NCBI RefSeq assembly: GCF_051014685.1
Contig: NW_027479443.1
Coordinates: forward strand, 59,492-123,491
Length of the DNA: 64,000 nucleotides
Source: Ptiloglossa arizonensis
Lineage: Eukaryota; Arthropoda; Insecta; Hymenoptera; Colletidae
Direction of reading: 5' to 3'
Under the pieces are notes generated by a model that was not told the origin of the DNA, made no database searches, and worked only from the letters and a program-made list of their open reading frames with translations. The translations under genes were made by a program, and so were the position numbers. Of the stretch, positions 14,957 to 22,105 are shown piece after piece (positions within the stretch are counted from its first letter, which is position 1; each line of letters starts with the position of its first letter).

Positions 14957-14970
14957 CACGAGTATCAGAC
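14957..14970 (+). other. Empty target-site paralogue of the retrotransposon insertion
   Basis: The monomer here reads 'ggt-cacgagtatcagac-ttgcgaag' without interruption. It is a very close relative of the monomer split by the element at 17259/19790, sharing the rare 'ggtcacgag', the 1-bp insertion 'cgcgaaacgg' upstream and 'ccattccataattt' downstream. It shows what the site looked like before insertion and fixes the target duplication at 14 bp, or up to 16 bp if the following TT is included. Equivalent empty sites lie at 22092-22105 and 24040-24053. Confidence 0.9.
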
Positions 14971-17258
14971 TTGCGAAGATTTTGATGGTTTCTCATCCAT
15001 TCCATAATTTCAAACTCCCATATCTCGCGAACGGATAGACGAACTCGCGAAATTCCTGTTGCATCTGAAAGTAGAAACTCGCCCGATTACAATGGTGTGT
15101 GTACTTTCTCCATAGGCAATTCCAGTCATTGGTTTCGAGTATCAGACCAGCGAATATTTTGATGGCTTCTCGACCATTCCTTAACTTCAAACTCCCTTAT
15201 CTCGTGAACGGATTGACGAACTCCAGAAATTCCTGTTGCACCTGAAAGCAGAAACTCTCCTGATTACAACGGTATGTGTATTTTTGCCCTAGGCCATAGT
15301 AGTTATTGGTCTCGAGTATCAGACTAGCGAAGATTTTGATGGTTTCTCATCCATTCCTTAACTTCAAACTCCCATATCTCGCGAACGGATAGACGAACTC
15401 GGGAAATTCCTGTTGCATCTGAAAGTAGAAACTCGCCCGATTACAATGGTTTGTGTATTTTTCCCCTAGGCCTTTGTAGTTATTGGTTTCGAGTATCAAA
15501 CTTGCGAAAATTTTGATAGTTTCTCAACCATTCCTTAAGTTCAAACTCCCATATCTCGCGAACGGATTGACGAACTCGGGAAATTCCTGTTGCATCTGAA
15601 AGCAGAAACTCGCCCGATTACAACGGTATGTGTATTTTTGCCCTAGGCCATATTAGTTATTGGTCTCGAGTATCAGACCAGCGAAAATTTTGATGGTTTC
15701 TCAACCATTCCTTAACTTCAAACTCCCATATCTCCCGAACGGATTGACGAACCTGAGAAATTCCTCTTGCATCTGAAAGTAGAAACTCGCCCGATTACAG
15801 TGGTGTGTGTACTTTTCCCCTAGGCCATTCCAGTTATTGGTTTCGAGTATTAGAACAGCGAAAATTTTGATGGTTTCTCAACCATTCCTTAACTTCGAAC
15901 TACCATATCTCGCGAACGGATAGACGAACCTGAGAAATTCCTGTTGCATCTGAAAGTAGAAACTCGCCCGATAACGATGGTGTGTGTACTTTTCCCCTAA
16001 GCCATTCCAGTTATTGGTTTCGAGTATCAGATCAGCGGAAATTTTTATGGTTTCCCAACCATTCCTTAACTTCAAACTACCATATCTCGCGAACGGATTG
16101 ACGAACCTGAGAAATTCCTGTTGCATCTGAAAGTAGAGACTCGCCGGATTACAATGGTGTGTGTACTTTTCCCCTAGGCCTTTGTAGTTATTGGTTTCGA
16201 GTATCAGACATGCGAAAATTTTGATGGTTCCTCAACCATTCCTTAACTTCAAACTCCCATATCTCGCGAACGGATTGACGAACCTGAGAAATTCCTGTTG
16301 CATCTGAAAGTAGAAACTCGCCCGATTACAATGGTGTGTGTACTTTTCCCCTAGGCCATTCCAGTTATTGGTTTCGAGTATCAGAACAGCGAAAGTTTTT
16401 ATGGTTTCTCAACCATTCCTTAACTTCAAACTCCCATATCTCGCGAACGGATAGACGAACCTGAGAAATTCCTGTTGCATCTGAAAGTAGATACTCGCCC
16501 GATTACGATGGTGTGTGTACTTTTCCCCTAAGCCATTCCAGTTATTGGTTTCGAGTATCAGAACAGCGAAAATTTTTATGGTTTCCCAACCATTCCTTAA
16601 CTTCAAACTACCATAACTCGCGAACGGATTGACGAACCTGAGAAATTCCTGTTGCATTTGAAAGTAGAGACTCGCCGGATTACAATGGTGTGTGTACTTT
16701 TCCCCTAGGCCTTTGTAGTTATTGGTTTCGAGTATCAGACTTGCGAAAATTACGATGGTTTCTCAACCATTCCTTAACATCAAACTCCCATATCTCGCGA
16801 ACGGATTGACGAACCTGAGAAATTCCTGTTGCATTTGAAAGTAGAGACTCGCCGGATTACAATGGTGTGTGTACTTTTCCCCTAGGCCATTGTAGTTATT
16901 GGTTTCGAGTGTCAGACTTGCGAAAATTTTGATAGTCTCTCAACCATTCCTTAACTTCAAAGTCCCATATCTCGCGAACGGATTGACGAACTCGAGAAAT
17001 TCCTGTTGCATCTGAAAGCAGAAACTCGCCCGATTACAACGGTGTGTGTGTCTCTGCTCCAGGCAATAGTAGTTATTGGTTTAGAGTATCAGACTTGCGA
17101 AAATTTTGATGGTTTCTCAACCATTCCTTAACTTCAAACTACCATATCTCGCGAAACGGATTGCCGAACTCGGGAAATTCGTGTTGCATCTGAAAGTAGA
17201 AACTCGCCGGACTACAACGCTATGTGTATTTTTGCCCTAGGCCATAGTAGTTATTGGT

Positions 17259-17272
17259 CACGAGTATCAGAC
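17259..17272 (+). repeat. Target-site duplication, left copy, retrotransposon 1
   Basis: CACGAGTATCAGAC directly precedes the poly(T) tract and is repeated exactly at 19790-19803 beyond the element. A 14-bp duplication is the length known for R1 insertions in 28S rDNA, though here the target is satellite. The two T after it in the empty site could belong to the duplication or to the tail. Confidence 0.93.
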
Positions 17273-17294
17273 TTTTTTTTTTTTTTTTTTTTTT
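17273..17294 (-). other. Poly(A) tail of retrotransposon 1
   Basis: Twenty-two consecutive T on the plus strand are a poly(A) 3' end on the element strand. The first one or two T may come from the target site, whose empty version continues 'cagacTTgcg'. Copy 2 has 21 T. Confidence 0.95.
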
Positions 17295-17360
17295 AACGTG
17301 GGGGAAATCTTCGAAAGACCCCCCCGCCGCCTGGGGAGGGGCGGGGGGAGTGTGGGATTC

Positions 17361-17393
17361 CCCGCGCCCGGAAGGAAACCCATCGGGCGCGGG
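17361..17393. repeat. 3'UTR inverted repeat 1 (10-bp arms)
   Basis: CCCGCGCCCG at 17361-17370 pairs with CGGGCGCGGG at 17384-17393 across a 13-nt loop. Confidence 0.85.
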
Positions 17394-17439
17394 ACCTACC
17401 CACTAAAACCCACCACGGTGGCCATCCTCGCACTATGCA

Positions 17440-17486
17440 GGGGGAGCACCTGGGACCGAAGACATCATAACATCAGGTGCTCCCCC
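17440..17486. repeat. 3'UTR inverted repeat 2 (13-bp arms)
   Basis: GGGGGAGCACCTG at 17440-17452 pairs perfectly with its complement at 17474-17486; the loop is 21 nt. Pairing can continue outward with a bulged G through 'tgca' and 'gcac'/'gtgc'. Confidence 0.9.
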
Positions 17487-17519
17487 GTGCAGTGCTCTCG
17501 CGCCCGTGTCCTCCCGTTC

Positions 17520-17556
17520 CAGGGAAGGGAGGGGGTACTTCACCCTCCCTTCCCTG
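17520..17556. repeat. 3'UTR inverted repeat 3 (14-bp arms)
   Basis: CAGGGAAGGGAGGG at 17520-17533 pairs perfectly with 17543-17556; the loop is 9 nt. Confidence 0.9.
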
Positions 17557-17581
17557 TTTTCTCCTCGGCGCTCTGGCGCCC

Positions 17582-17614
17582 GACGTCGGAGCAGGGCCAC
17601 ACTGCTCCGACGTC
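17582..17614. repeat. 3'UTR inverted repeat 4 (13-bp arms)
   Basis: GACGTCGGAGCAG at 17582-17594 pairs perfectly with 17602-17614; the loop is 7 nt. Confidence 0.9.
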
Positions 17615-17622
17615 CCACTCCC

Positions 17623-17677
17623 GGGGGCCGCCCGAGGGCGGCCGCGAGTCCCACACTCGCGACCGCCCACGGCCCCC
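17623..17677. repeat. 3'UTR inverted repeat 5 (nested 8+6+7 bp)
   Basis: Three nested arms can stack. GGGGGCCG (17623-17630) pairs with 17670-17677, GGGCGG (17636-17641) with 17663-17668, and CGCGAGT (17643-17649) with 17655-17661 around a 5-nt loop. Confidence 0.82.
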
Positions 17678-17683
17678 ATAGCC

Positions 17684-17721
17684 GCGCCGGGGGCACGGCC
17701 CTGGGACCGTGCCGTCGGCGC
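17684..17721. repeat. 3'UTR inverted repeat 6 (7-bp arms plus outer 5 bp)
   Basis: GGCACGG at 17692-17698 pairs with 17707-17713. An outer GCGCC (17684-17688) pairs with 17717-17721. Confidence 0.75.
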
Positions 17722-17746
17722 GGCCGCACCCCGGCTCGTACGCTCC

Positions 17747-17775
17747 CGAGGGCGGCTCTGGCCTCTCCGCCCTCG
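17747..17775. repeat. 3'UTR inverted repeat 7 (9-bp arms)
   Basis: CGAGGGCGG at 17747-17755 pairs perfectly with 17767-17775; the loop is 11 nt. Confidence 0.82.
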
Positions 17776-17863
17776 AGAGCGTCGCCGTCCCTTACTCTAC
17801 CCACCCCTCAGACGACGGGCGGTGGCACGAGCCTCAAGGGCTACGCACCCCCGCCCGCCGCTC

Positions 17864-19792
17864 TCAGGGTGGCCTCCCCGGCCCTTCCGGAGGCCCACCC
17901 GCCCCCGGCCTCGGACGGGGCCTCGCTCGCGGTCTCCCGCTCTCGCGAATGCGGCTCGCGGCCTCCTTCTGCGAGATTACCTCCTCGCAGAAGGAGGCCA
18001 CGGCCCGCCACTTCGTCTCGCTGCCGAGCATGGCCTGTACCACGCCCGGCAGCGATAGGTCCGCCCCAATCACGGCCGTGAGGACACGGCGCCCCACCCC
18101 CCAGGCCGGACACACCTCGAGGGTGTGTTGCGCCGTGTCCTCGTCCGCTGGACAGTGCCAGCAGCGCGCCGCCTCTTCCACACCGATCCGGCACAGGTAC
18201 TGACCGAAGCATCCGTGCCCGGACAGCACCTGCACCAACCGGTAGGTGAGTGAGCCGAAGCGCCTACCCAGCCACTCAAACAGGACCGGCCGGATAGCCC
18301 GGACAGTCCTCTGGCCGAACAACGGCTCGGCCAGCCGCTGCTGCCAAAGCTGCAGCATGGACTCCCGGGCCTGGCGCCTGAGGGCCTCCACCTCGCATCC
18401 CGCCAGGACCACCCCATCCTCGCGGGCGCGCATGCGGCCCTCGTAGAAAGCCGCATGCGCGCCCGCGATCAAGTCCGCCGGGGGTAGCCCTGACAGGACG
18501 CTCGCCGCCTCATACGAAACGGTCCGGTACCCCCGGGCGATCCGCAATGCAAGCCGCCTTTGAACCCGGCGCAGCAATACCTTGCTGCGCCGGGAGGCGG
18601 CCAGGTCGCCCGCCCACACGGGGGCCCCGTATAGGGCCACCGAGTGGACCATTCCCGCGTAGAGGCGGCGAACCCGGTCACTCGGGCCCCGCAGGTTGGG
18701 GAGGATACGGCCCAAAGCGCCAACTATCCTCTCCAACCGCGGGGCCAGGGCCCGGAAATGACCCTCGAAGCGCCAGTGGCTGTCGAGGTGAAGTCCCAGA
18801 TATTTCATCTGAGACCTCACCTCGACGTCTGTCTCACCCACCCGGATCAGGGGGGGAGGCGGCTCTCCCCGGGGTCTATACATTCCGAGTACCTCGGTTT
18901 TGTGGAGAGCCACCTCCAAACCGATCCCCCTGATCCGGGAGACGACGCGCCGGGCACCGTCCTCGGCGGCCCGAACAGCCCCCCTCCAGTCCCCCCCGAC
19001 GGCCAACAACAAGGTGTCGTCCGCGTAGCACGTCAGACTGACGCCGTCGGGGAGGTCTTCGGCCCGCAGGACGGTGTCGTACCCGAGGTTCCACAGCAGG
19101 GGTCCTAACACCGACCCCTGCGGAACCCCGGAGTACACCGCTCTCCTCTCCGTCCCGCACCGGCCCGGATACTCGATCCACCTGTCGCGGAGGTAGTCCT
19201 CGACGACTGCCCTAAGGTAGGCGGGGACTCGATGTTCCTCAAGCCCCCGCCTAATCGCCTCCCAGGGTAGGGTGTTAAACGCATTGGCGATGTCCAAGGA
19301 CACCGCCAATGCCACCCCACCCCGGGAGACCGCCGAGGCCGAGAGGGACCGGACGCGTCGAATCGCGTCGATCGTCGACCGGCCCTCCCGGAACCCGAAC
19401 TGGCACTCCGCCAGCCCGGGCCCACCCCGCGACAGGTGCCCGACGATGCGGGCCGCCACGACTCTTTCCAGGAGCTTGCCCACATCGTCGAGCAGGCAAA
19501 TCGGCCGGTACGCGGACGGAGAGTCCGCGGGCCTACCCTCTTTCCGGAGGAGGACCATTCGGGCCACCTTCCATGCGGAGGGGAATCGCCCGGCCTCCAG
19601 GCAGCGGTCGAATAGCTCCCGGAGGCCGTCACCCAGGACGTCCGCGGCCAAGACCAAGACTCGGCCGGGCACTCCCGAAGGACCCGGGGCAGTATCCTTC
19701 GCCCCGAGTCTTCGGATGGCCGCGGCTAGCTCCCCAGCCGAGACCCCCAGCTCCGCGGACCAGGTGGTCGGGTCCGCAGAGGGACGTGGCAC
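17864..19792 (-). CDS. Reverse transcriptase with C-terminal zinc knuckle, 5'-truncated ORF2 (642 codons)
   Basis: This is the C-terminal part of a non-LTR retrotransposon ORF2 protein, which makes cDNA at a nicked chromosomal target. Visible motifs are AYRPICLL at about residues 94-101, QFGFREGRST at 131-140, the first catalytic aspartate in SLDIANAF (D167), GVPQGSVLGP at 222-231, and the catalytic YADD at 256-259. These are followed by HKTEVLG at 297-303 and MKYLGLHLD at 329-337. A CCHC knuckle of spacing C-x2-C-x8-H-x4-C lies at C544, C547, H556 and C561, as in R1-clade proteins. The tail (about 618-642) is Arg/Pro-rich. Ahead of residue 40 the family would have an endonuclease domain, which is lost. 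The given start is a GTG formed at the junction with the target duplication. The frame stays open into satellite up to a TGA at 19826-19828, with no ATG before Met79, so no normal start exists. The frame is otherwise intact, pointing to a young insertion. Expression is doubtful. Confidence 0.92.
   Translation of the reverse strand: MPRPSADPTTWSAELGVSAGELAAAIRRLGAKDTAPGPSGVPGRVLVLAADVLGDGLRELFDRCLEAGRFPSAWKVARMVLLRKEGRPADSPSAYRPICLLDDVGKLLERVVAARIVGHLSRGGPGLAECQFGFREGRSTIDAIRRVRSLSASAVSRGGVALAVSLDIANAFNTLPWEAIRRGLEEHRVPAYLRAVVEDYLRDRWIEYPGRCGTERRAVYSGVPQGSVLGPLLWNLGYDTVLRAEDLPDGVSLTCYADDTLLLAVGGDWRGAVRAAEDGARRVVSRIRGIGLEVALHKTEVLGMYRPRGEPPPPLIRVGETDVEVRSQMKYLGLHLDSHWRFEGHFRALAPRLERIVGALGRILPNLRGPSDRVRRLYAGMVHSVALYGAPVWAGDLAASRRSKVLLRRVQRRLALRIARGYRTVSYEAASVLSGLPPADLIAGAHAAFYEGRMRAREDGVVLAGCEVEALRRQARESMLQLWQQRLAEPLFGQRTVRAIRPVLFEWLGRRFGSLTYRLVQVLSGHGCFGQYLCRIGVEEAARCWHCPADEDTAQHTLEVCPAWGVGRRVLTAVIGADLSLPGVVQAMLGSETKWRAVASFCEEVISQKEAASRIRESGRPRARPRPRPGAGGPPEGPGRPP
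17961..17998. repeat. Coding-region inverted repeat near the ORF2 end (15-bp arms)
   Basis: GCCTCCTTCTGCGAG at 17961-17975 pairs perfectly with 17984-17998 around an 8-nt loop. It falls in the codons for residues about 599-611 of the reverse transcriptase protein, so the structure coexists with coding sequence. Confidence 0.9.
18080..18142. repeat. Coding-region inverted repeat over the zinc-knuckle end (13-bp arms)
   Basis: GAGGACACGGCGC at 18080-18092 pairs perfectly with 18130-18142. A small inner hairpin (CACACC/GGTGTG) sits at 18111-18127. The outer arms cover codons around the CCHC knuckle and the residues just after it. Confidence 0.85.
18421..18467. repeat. Coding-region inverted repeat, 18-bp perfect arms
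   Basis: CGCGGGCGCGCATGCGGC at 18421-18438 is perfectly complementary to 18450-18467 with an 11-nt loop. It is the longest perfect hairpin I found and lies wholly within the open frame (about residues 443-458). The same structure is at 27503-27549 in copy 2. Confidence 0.93.
18565..18594. repeat. Coding-region inverted repeat, 13-bp arms, 4-nt loop
   Basis: CCCGGCGCAGCAA at 18565-18577 pairs perfectly with 18582-18594, leaving the loop 'tacc'. It encodes the basic stretch near residues 400-410. Confidence 0.9.
18782..18826. repeat. Coding-region inverted repeat (10-bp arms)
   Basis: GTCGAGGTGA at 18782-18791 pairs with 18817-18826; an inner CAGAT/ATCTG pair sits at 18797-18801 and 18807-18811. 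It covers the codons of the MKYLGL motif. Confidence 0.8.
18841..18939. repeat. Coding-region nested inverted repeat (14-bp outer arms)
   Basis: CCCGGATCAGGGGG at 18841-18854 pairs perfectly with 18926-18939. Inside it GGCTCTCC at 18861-18868 pairs with 18904-18911. Confidence 0.8.
19087..19127. repeat. Coding-region nested inverted repeat over the GVPQGSVLGP motif
   Basis: GGTTCC (19087-19092) pairs with 19122-19127. After a 3-nt bulge GCAGGGGTC (19096-19104) pairs with 19113-19121 around an 8-nt loop. The hairpin coincides with one of the most conserved reverse transcriptase motifs. Confidence 0.85.
19281..19312. repeat. Coding-region inverted repeat over the first catalytic aspartate
   Basis: GCATTGGCG at 19281-19289 pairs with 19304-19312, and TGTCC at 19291-19295 pairs with 19298-19302. 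It lies on the codons of SLDIANAF. Confidence 0.82.
19511..19529. repeat. Coding-region inverted repeat (7-bp arms)
   Basis: CGCGGAC at 19511-19517 pairs with 19523-19529 around a 5-nt loop. Confidence 0.7.
19656..19712. repeat. Coding-region nested inverted repeat (9 and 7 bp)
   Basis: AAGACTCGG at 19656-19664 pairs with 19704-19712, enclosing CGAAGGA (19676-19682) paired with 19695-19701. Confidence 0.75.
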
Positions 19793-19803
19793 GAGTATCA
19801 GAC
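19790..19803 (+). repeat. Target-site duplication, right copy, retrotransposon 1
   Basis: This is the second copy of CACGAGTATCAGAC, directly after the truncated 5' end of the element. Satellite resumes in register with 'ttgcgaagattttgatgg', as in the empty site at 14957. Confidence 0.93.
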
Positions 19804-20082
19804 TTGCGAAGATTTTGATGGTTTCTCATCCATTCCATAATTTCAAACCCCCATATCTCGCGAACGGATAGACGAACTCGGGAAATTCCTGTTGCATCTG
19901 AAAGTAGAAACTCGCCCGATTACAATGGTTTGTGTATTTTTCCCCTAGGCCTTTGTAGTTATTGGTTTCGAGTATCAGACTTGCGAAAATTTTGATAGTT
20001 TCTCAACCATTCCTTAAGTTCAAACTCCCATATCTCGCGAACGGATTGACGAACTCGGGAAATTCCTGTTGCATCTGAAAGT

Positions 20083-21420
20083 AGAGACTCGCCGGATTAC
20101 AATGGTGTGTGTACCTTTCCCCTAGGCCTTTGTAGTTATTGGTTTCGAGTATCAGACTTGCTAAAATTTTGATGGTTTCTCAACCATTCCTTTACTTCAA
20201 ACTCCCATGTCTCGCGAACGGATTGACGAACCTGAGAAATTCCTGTTGCATCTGAAAGTAGAAACTCGCCCGATTACAATGGTGTGTGTACTTTTCCCCT
20301 AGGCCATTCCAGTTATTGGTTTCGAGTATCAGAACAGCGAAAATTTTGATGGTTTCTCAACCATTCCTTAACTTCGAACTCCCATATCTCGCGAACGGAT
20401 AGACGAACCTGAGAAATTCCTGTTGCATCTGAAAGTAGAAACCCGCCCGATTACGATGGTGTGTGTACTTTTCCCCTAAGCCATTCCAGTTATTGGTTTC
20501 GAGTATCAGATCAGCGGAAATTTTTATGGTTTCCCAACCATTCCTTAACTTCAAACTACCATATCTCGCGAACGGATTGACGAACCTGAGAAATCCCTGT
20601 TGCATCTGAAAGTAGAGACTCGCCGGATTACAATGGTGTGTGTACTTTTCCCCTAGGCCTTTGTAGTTATTGGTTTCGAGTATCAGACATGCGAAAATTT
20701 TGATGGTTCCTCAACCATTCCTTAACTTCAAACTCCCATATCTCGCGAACGGATTGACGAACCTGAGAAATTCCTGTTGCATCTGAAAGTAGAGACTCGC
20801 CGGATTACAATGGTGTGTGTACTTTTCCCCTAGGCCTTTGTAGTTATTGGTTTCGAGTATCAGACTTGCGAAAATTTTGATGGTTCCTCAACCATTCCTT
20901 AACTTCAAACTCCCATATCTCGCGAACGGATTGACGAACCTGAGAAATTCCTGTTGCATCTGAAAGTAGAAACTCGCCCGATTACAATGGTGTGTGTACT
21001 TTTCCCCTAGGCCATTCCAGTTATTGGTTTCGAGTATCAGAACAGCGAAAGTTTTTATGGTATCTCAACCATTCCTTAACTTCAAACTCCCATATCTCGC
21101 GAACGGATAGACGAACCTGAGAAATTCCTGTTGCATCTGAAAGTGGAAACTAGCCCGATTAGAATGGTGTGTGTACTTCTCCCCTAGGCCATTCCAGTTA
21201 TTGGTTTCGAGTATCAGACTTTCGAAAATTTTGATGGTTTCTCAAACATTCCTTAACTTCAAGGTCCCATATCTCGCGAAGGGATTGACGAACTCGGGAA
21301 ATTCCTGTTGCATCTGAAAGCAGATACTCCCCCGATTACAACGCTATGTGTATTTTTGCCCTAGGCCATACTAGTTAATGGTCTCGAGTATCAGACTTGC
21401 GAAGATTTTGATGGTTTCTT
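20083..21420. repeat. Satellite block A, second copy
   Basis: It matches 13302-14639 at an offset of 6,781 bp, then diverges at 'ggtttcttaaccattcc' where the first copy reads 'ggtttctcaaccattcc'. Confidence 0.8.
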
Positions 21421-22091
21421 AACCATTCCTTAAATTCAAACACCCATATGCCGCGAACGGATTGACGAACTCCAGAAATTCCTGTTGCATCTGAAAGTAG
21501 AAACGCGCCCGATTACAGCGGTATGTGTATTTTTCCCTTAGGCCATTGTAGTTATTGTTTTCGAGTGTCAGACTTGCGAAAATTTTGATGGTTTCTCAAC
21601 CATTCCTTAACTTCAAGCTCCCATATCTCGCAAACGGATTGACGAACTCGAGAAATTCCTGTTGCATCTGAAAGCAGAAACTCGCCCGATTACAACGGTG
21701 TGTGTGTCTCTGCCCCAGGCAATAGTAGTTATTGGTTTAGAGTATCAGACTTGCGAAAATTTTGATGGTTTCTCAACCATTCCTTAACTTCAAACTACCA
21801 TATCTCGAAAACGGATTGACGGACTCGAGAAATTCCTGTTGCATCTGAAAGTGGAAACTCTCCCGATTTCAATGGTATGTGTTTTTTTCCCCTAGGCTTT
21901 TGTAGTTATTGTTTTCGAGTATCAGACTTGCGAAAATTTTGATAGTTTCTCAACCATTCCTTAACTTCAAACTCCCATATCTCGCGAAACGGATTGCCGA
22001 ACTCGGGAAATTCGTGTTGCATCTGAAAGTAGAAACTCGCCGGACTACAACGCTATGTGTATTTTTGCCCTAGGCCATAGTAGTTATTGGT

Positions 22092-22105
22092 CACGAGTAT
22101 CAGAC
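22092..22105 (+). other. Empty target-site paralogue
   Basis: An uninterrupted CACGAGTATCAGAC is followed by 'ttgcgaag', in the same rare monomer type that received the insertion. Confidence 0.88.

Larger units (their letters stand above)
1..17272. repeat. 177-bp satellite array, left domain
   Basis: Head-to-tail monomers fill the whole interval. Taking 'gattgacga' as monomer start, units begin at 1, 178, 355, 532 and 709, each 177 bp apart; the next unit is 174 bp (start 883) because it lacks 1 bp in 'gaaagcag' and 2 bp in 'cagacttgc'. The best conserved part runs from TCGCGAACGGATTGACGAAC through 'tcctgttgcatctgaaa'. The segment around 'cccctaggccattccag' is the most variable, with alternatives such as 'cctttgtag', 'ccatagtag' and 'ccactccag'. 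I see no gene here. Long arrays of this kind are typical of centromeric or pericentromeric heterochromatin in eukaryotes; the chromosomal position is inferred, not shown. Confidence 0.97.
17295..17863 (-). other. 3'UTR with a string of hairpins
   Basis: This is the 569-bp untranslated region between the stop codon (17864-17866) and the poly(A) tail. It is very GC-rich and contains seven separate inverted repeats, listed individually, between 17361 and 17775. Short minus- and plus-strand frames here (for example 123-193 codons) are low-complexity Arg/Pro/Gly-rich and overlap each other in several frames, as expected by chance in GC-rich DNA. In non-LTR elements the 3'UTR RNA can be recognised by the reverse transcriptase; that role here is inference. 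Confidence 0.8.
17273..19789 (-). mobile_element. 5'-truncated R1-like non-LTR retrotransposon, copy 1
   Basis: A 2,517-bp GC-rich block sits inside AT-richer satellite. Its 3' end carries a poly(A) tail, seen as 22 T at 17273-17294. It is flanked by a 14-bp target-site duplication and encodes a reverse transcriptase on the minus strand. The 5' end stops abruptly at 19789 inside the linker ahead of the reverse transcriptase, so ORF1, the apurinic-like endonuclease and any 5'UTR are missing. This is the usual result of incomplete target-primed reverse transcription. The layout is a 569-bp 3'UTR (17295-17863) followed by the open frame. Placement in the R1/TRAS/SART group rests on the motif style and the CCHC knuckle; a phylogeny would be needed for the family. 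The copy is non-autonomous. Confidence 0.93.
14625..20081. repeat. 5.4-kb segmental duplication, copy 1 (contains retrotransposon 1)
   Basis: The interval matches 23708-29163 at an offset of 9,083 bp left of the poly(T) tract and 9,082 bp right of it. It holds about 2.6 kb of satellite, the whole element and about 280 bp of right-flank satellite. The only differences I noticed are c at 17169 against a at 26252, and 22 against 21 T in the homopolymer. Homology stops on the right at 20082 (t against c, then different monomers). Edges are estimated by eye to within tens of bases. Confidence 0.88.

Noticed and set aside
11983..16657. Repeated minus-strand frames of 65-141 codons in the satellite as genes
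   Set aside because: They are the same 59-residue unit read through satellite monomers. The usual monomer has a stop, other monomers have 1-bp indels, and equal frames exist on the other strand. There is no sign of a start context or of coding constraint.
1..17258. CRISPR array or bacterial repeat
   Set aside because: Repeats are directly adjacent 177-bp monomers with no unique spacers, no cas genes, and a eukaryotic retrotransposon with a poly(A) tail nearby.
17259..17294. Poly(T) tract as a simple microsatellite
   Set aside because: It lies exactly between the target duplication and the retrotransposon 3'UTR, and is absent from the empty-site paralogues, so it is the element's poly(A) tail.
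17295..19789. Ribosomal DNA context (R1 normally inserts in 28S)
   Set aside because: The flanks are satellite on both sides with a satellite-derived target duplication; no rRNA sequence is recognisable anywhere in the window.
17298..19871. Plus-strand and alternative minus-strand frames of 66-199 codons inside the retrotransposon
   Set aside because: They overlap the reverse transcriptase frame or the 3'UTR, are Arg/Pro/Gly-rich and carry no recognisable motif. They are expected shadows in GC-rich DNA.
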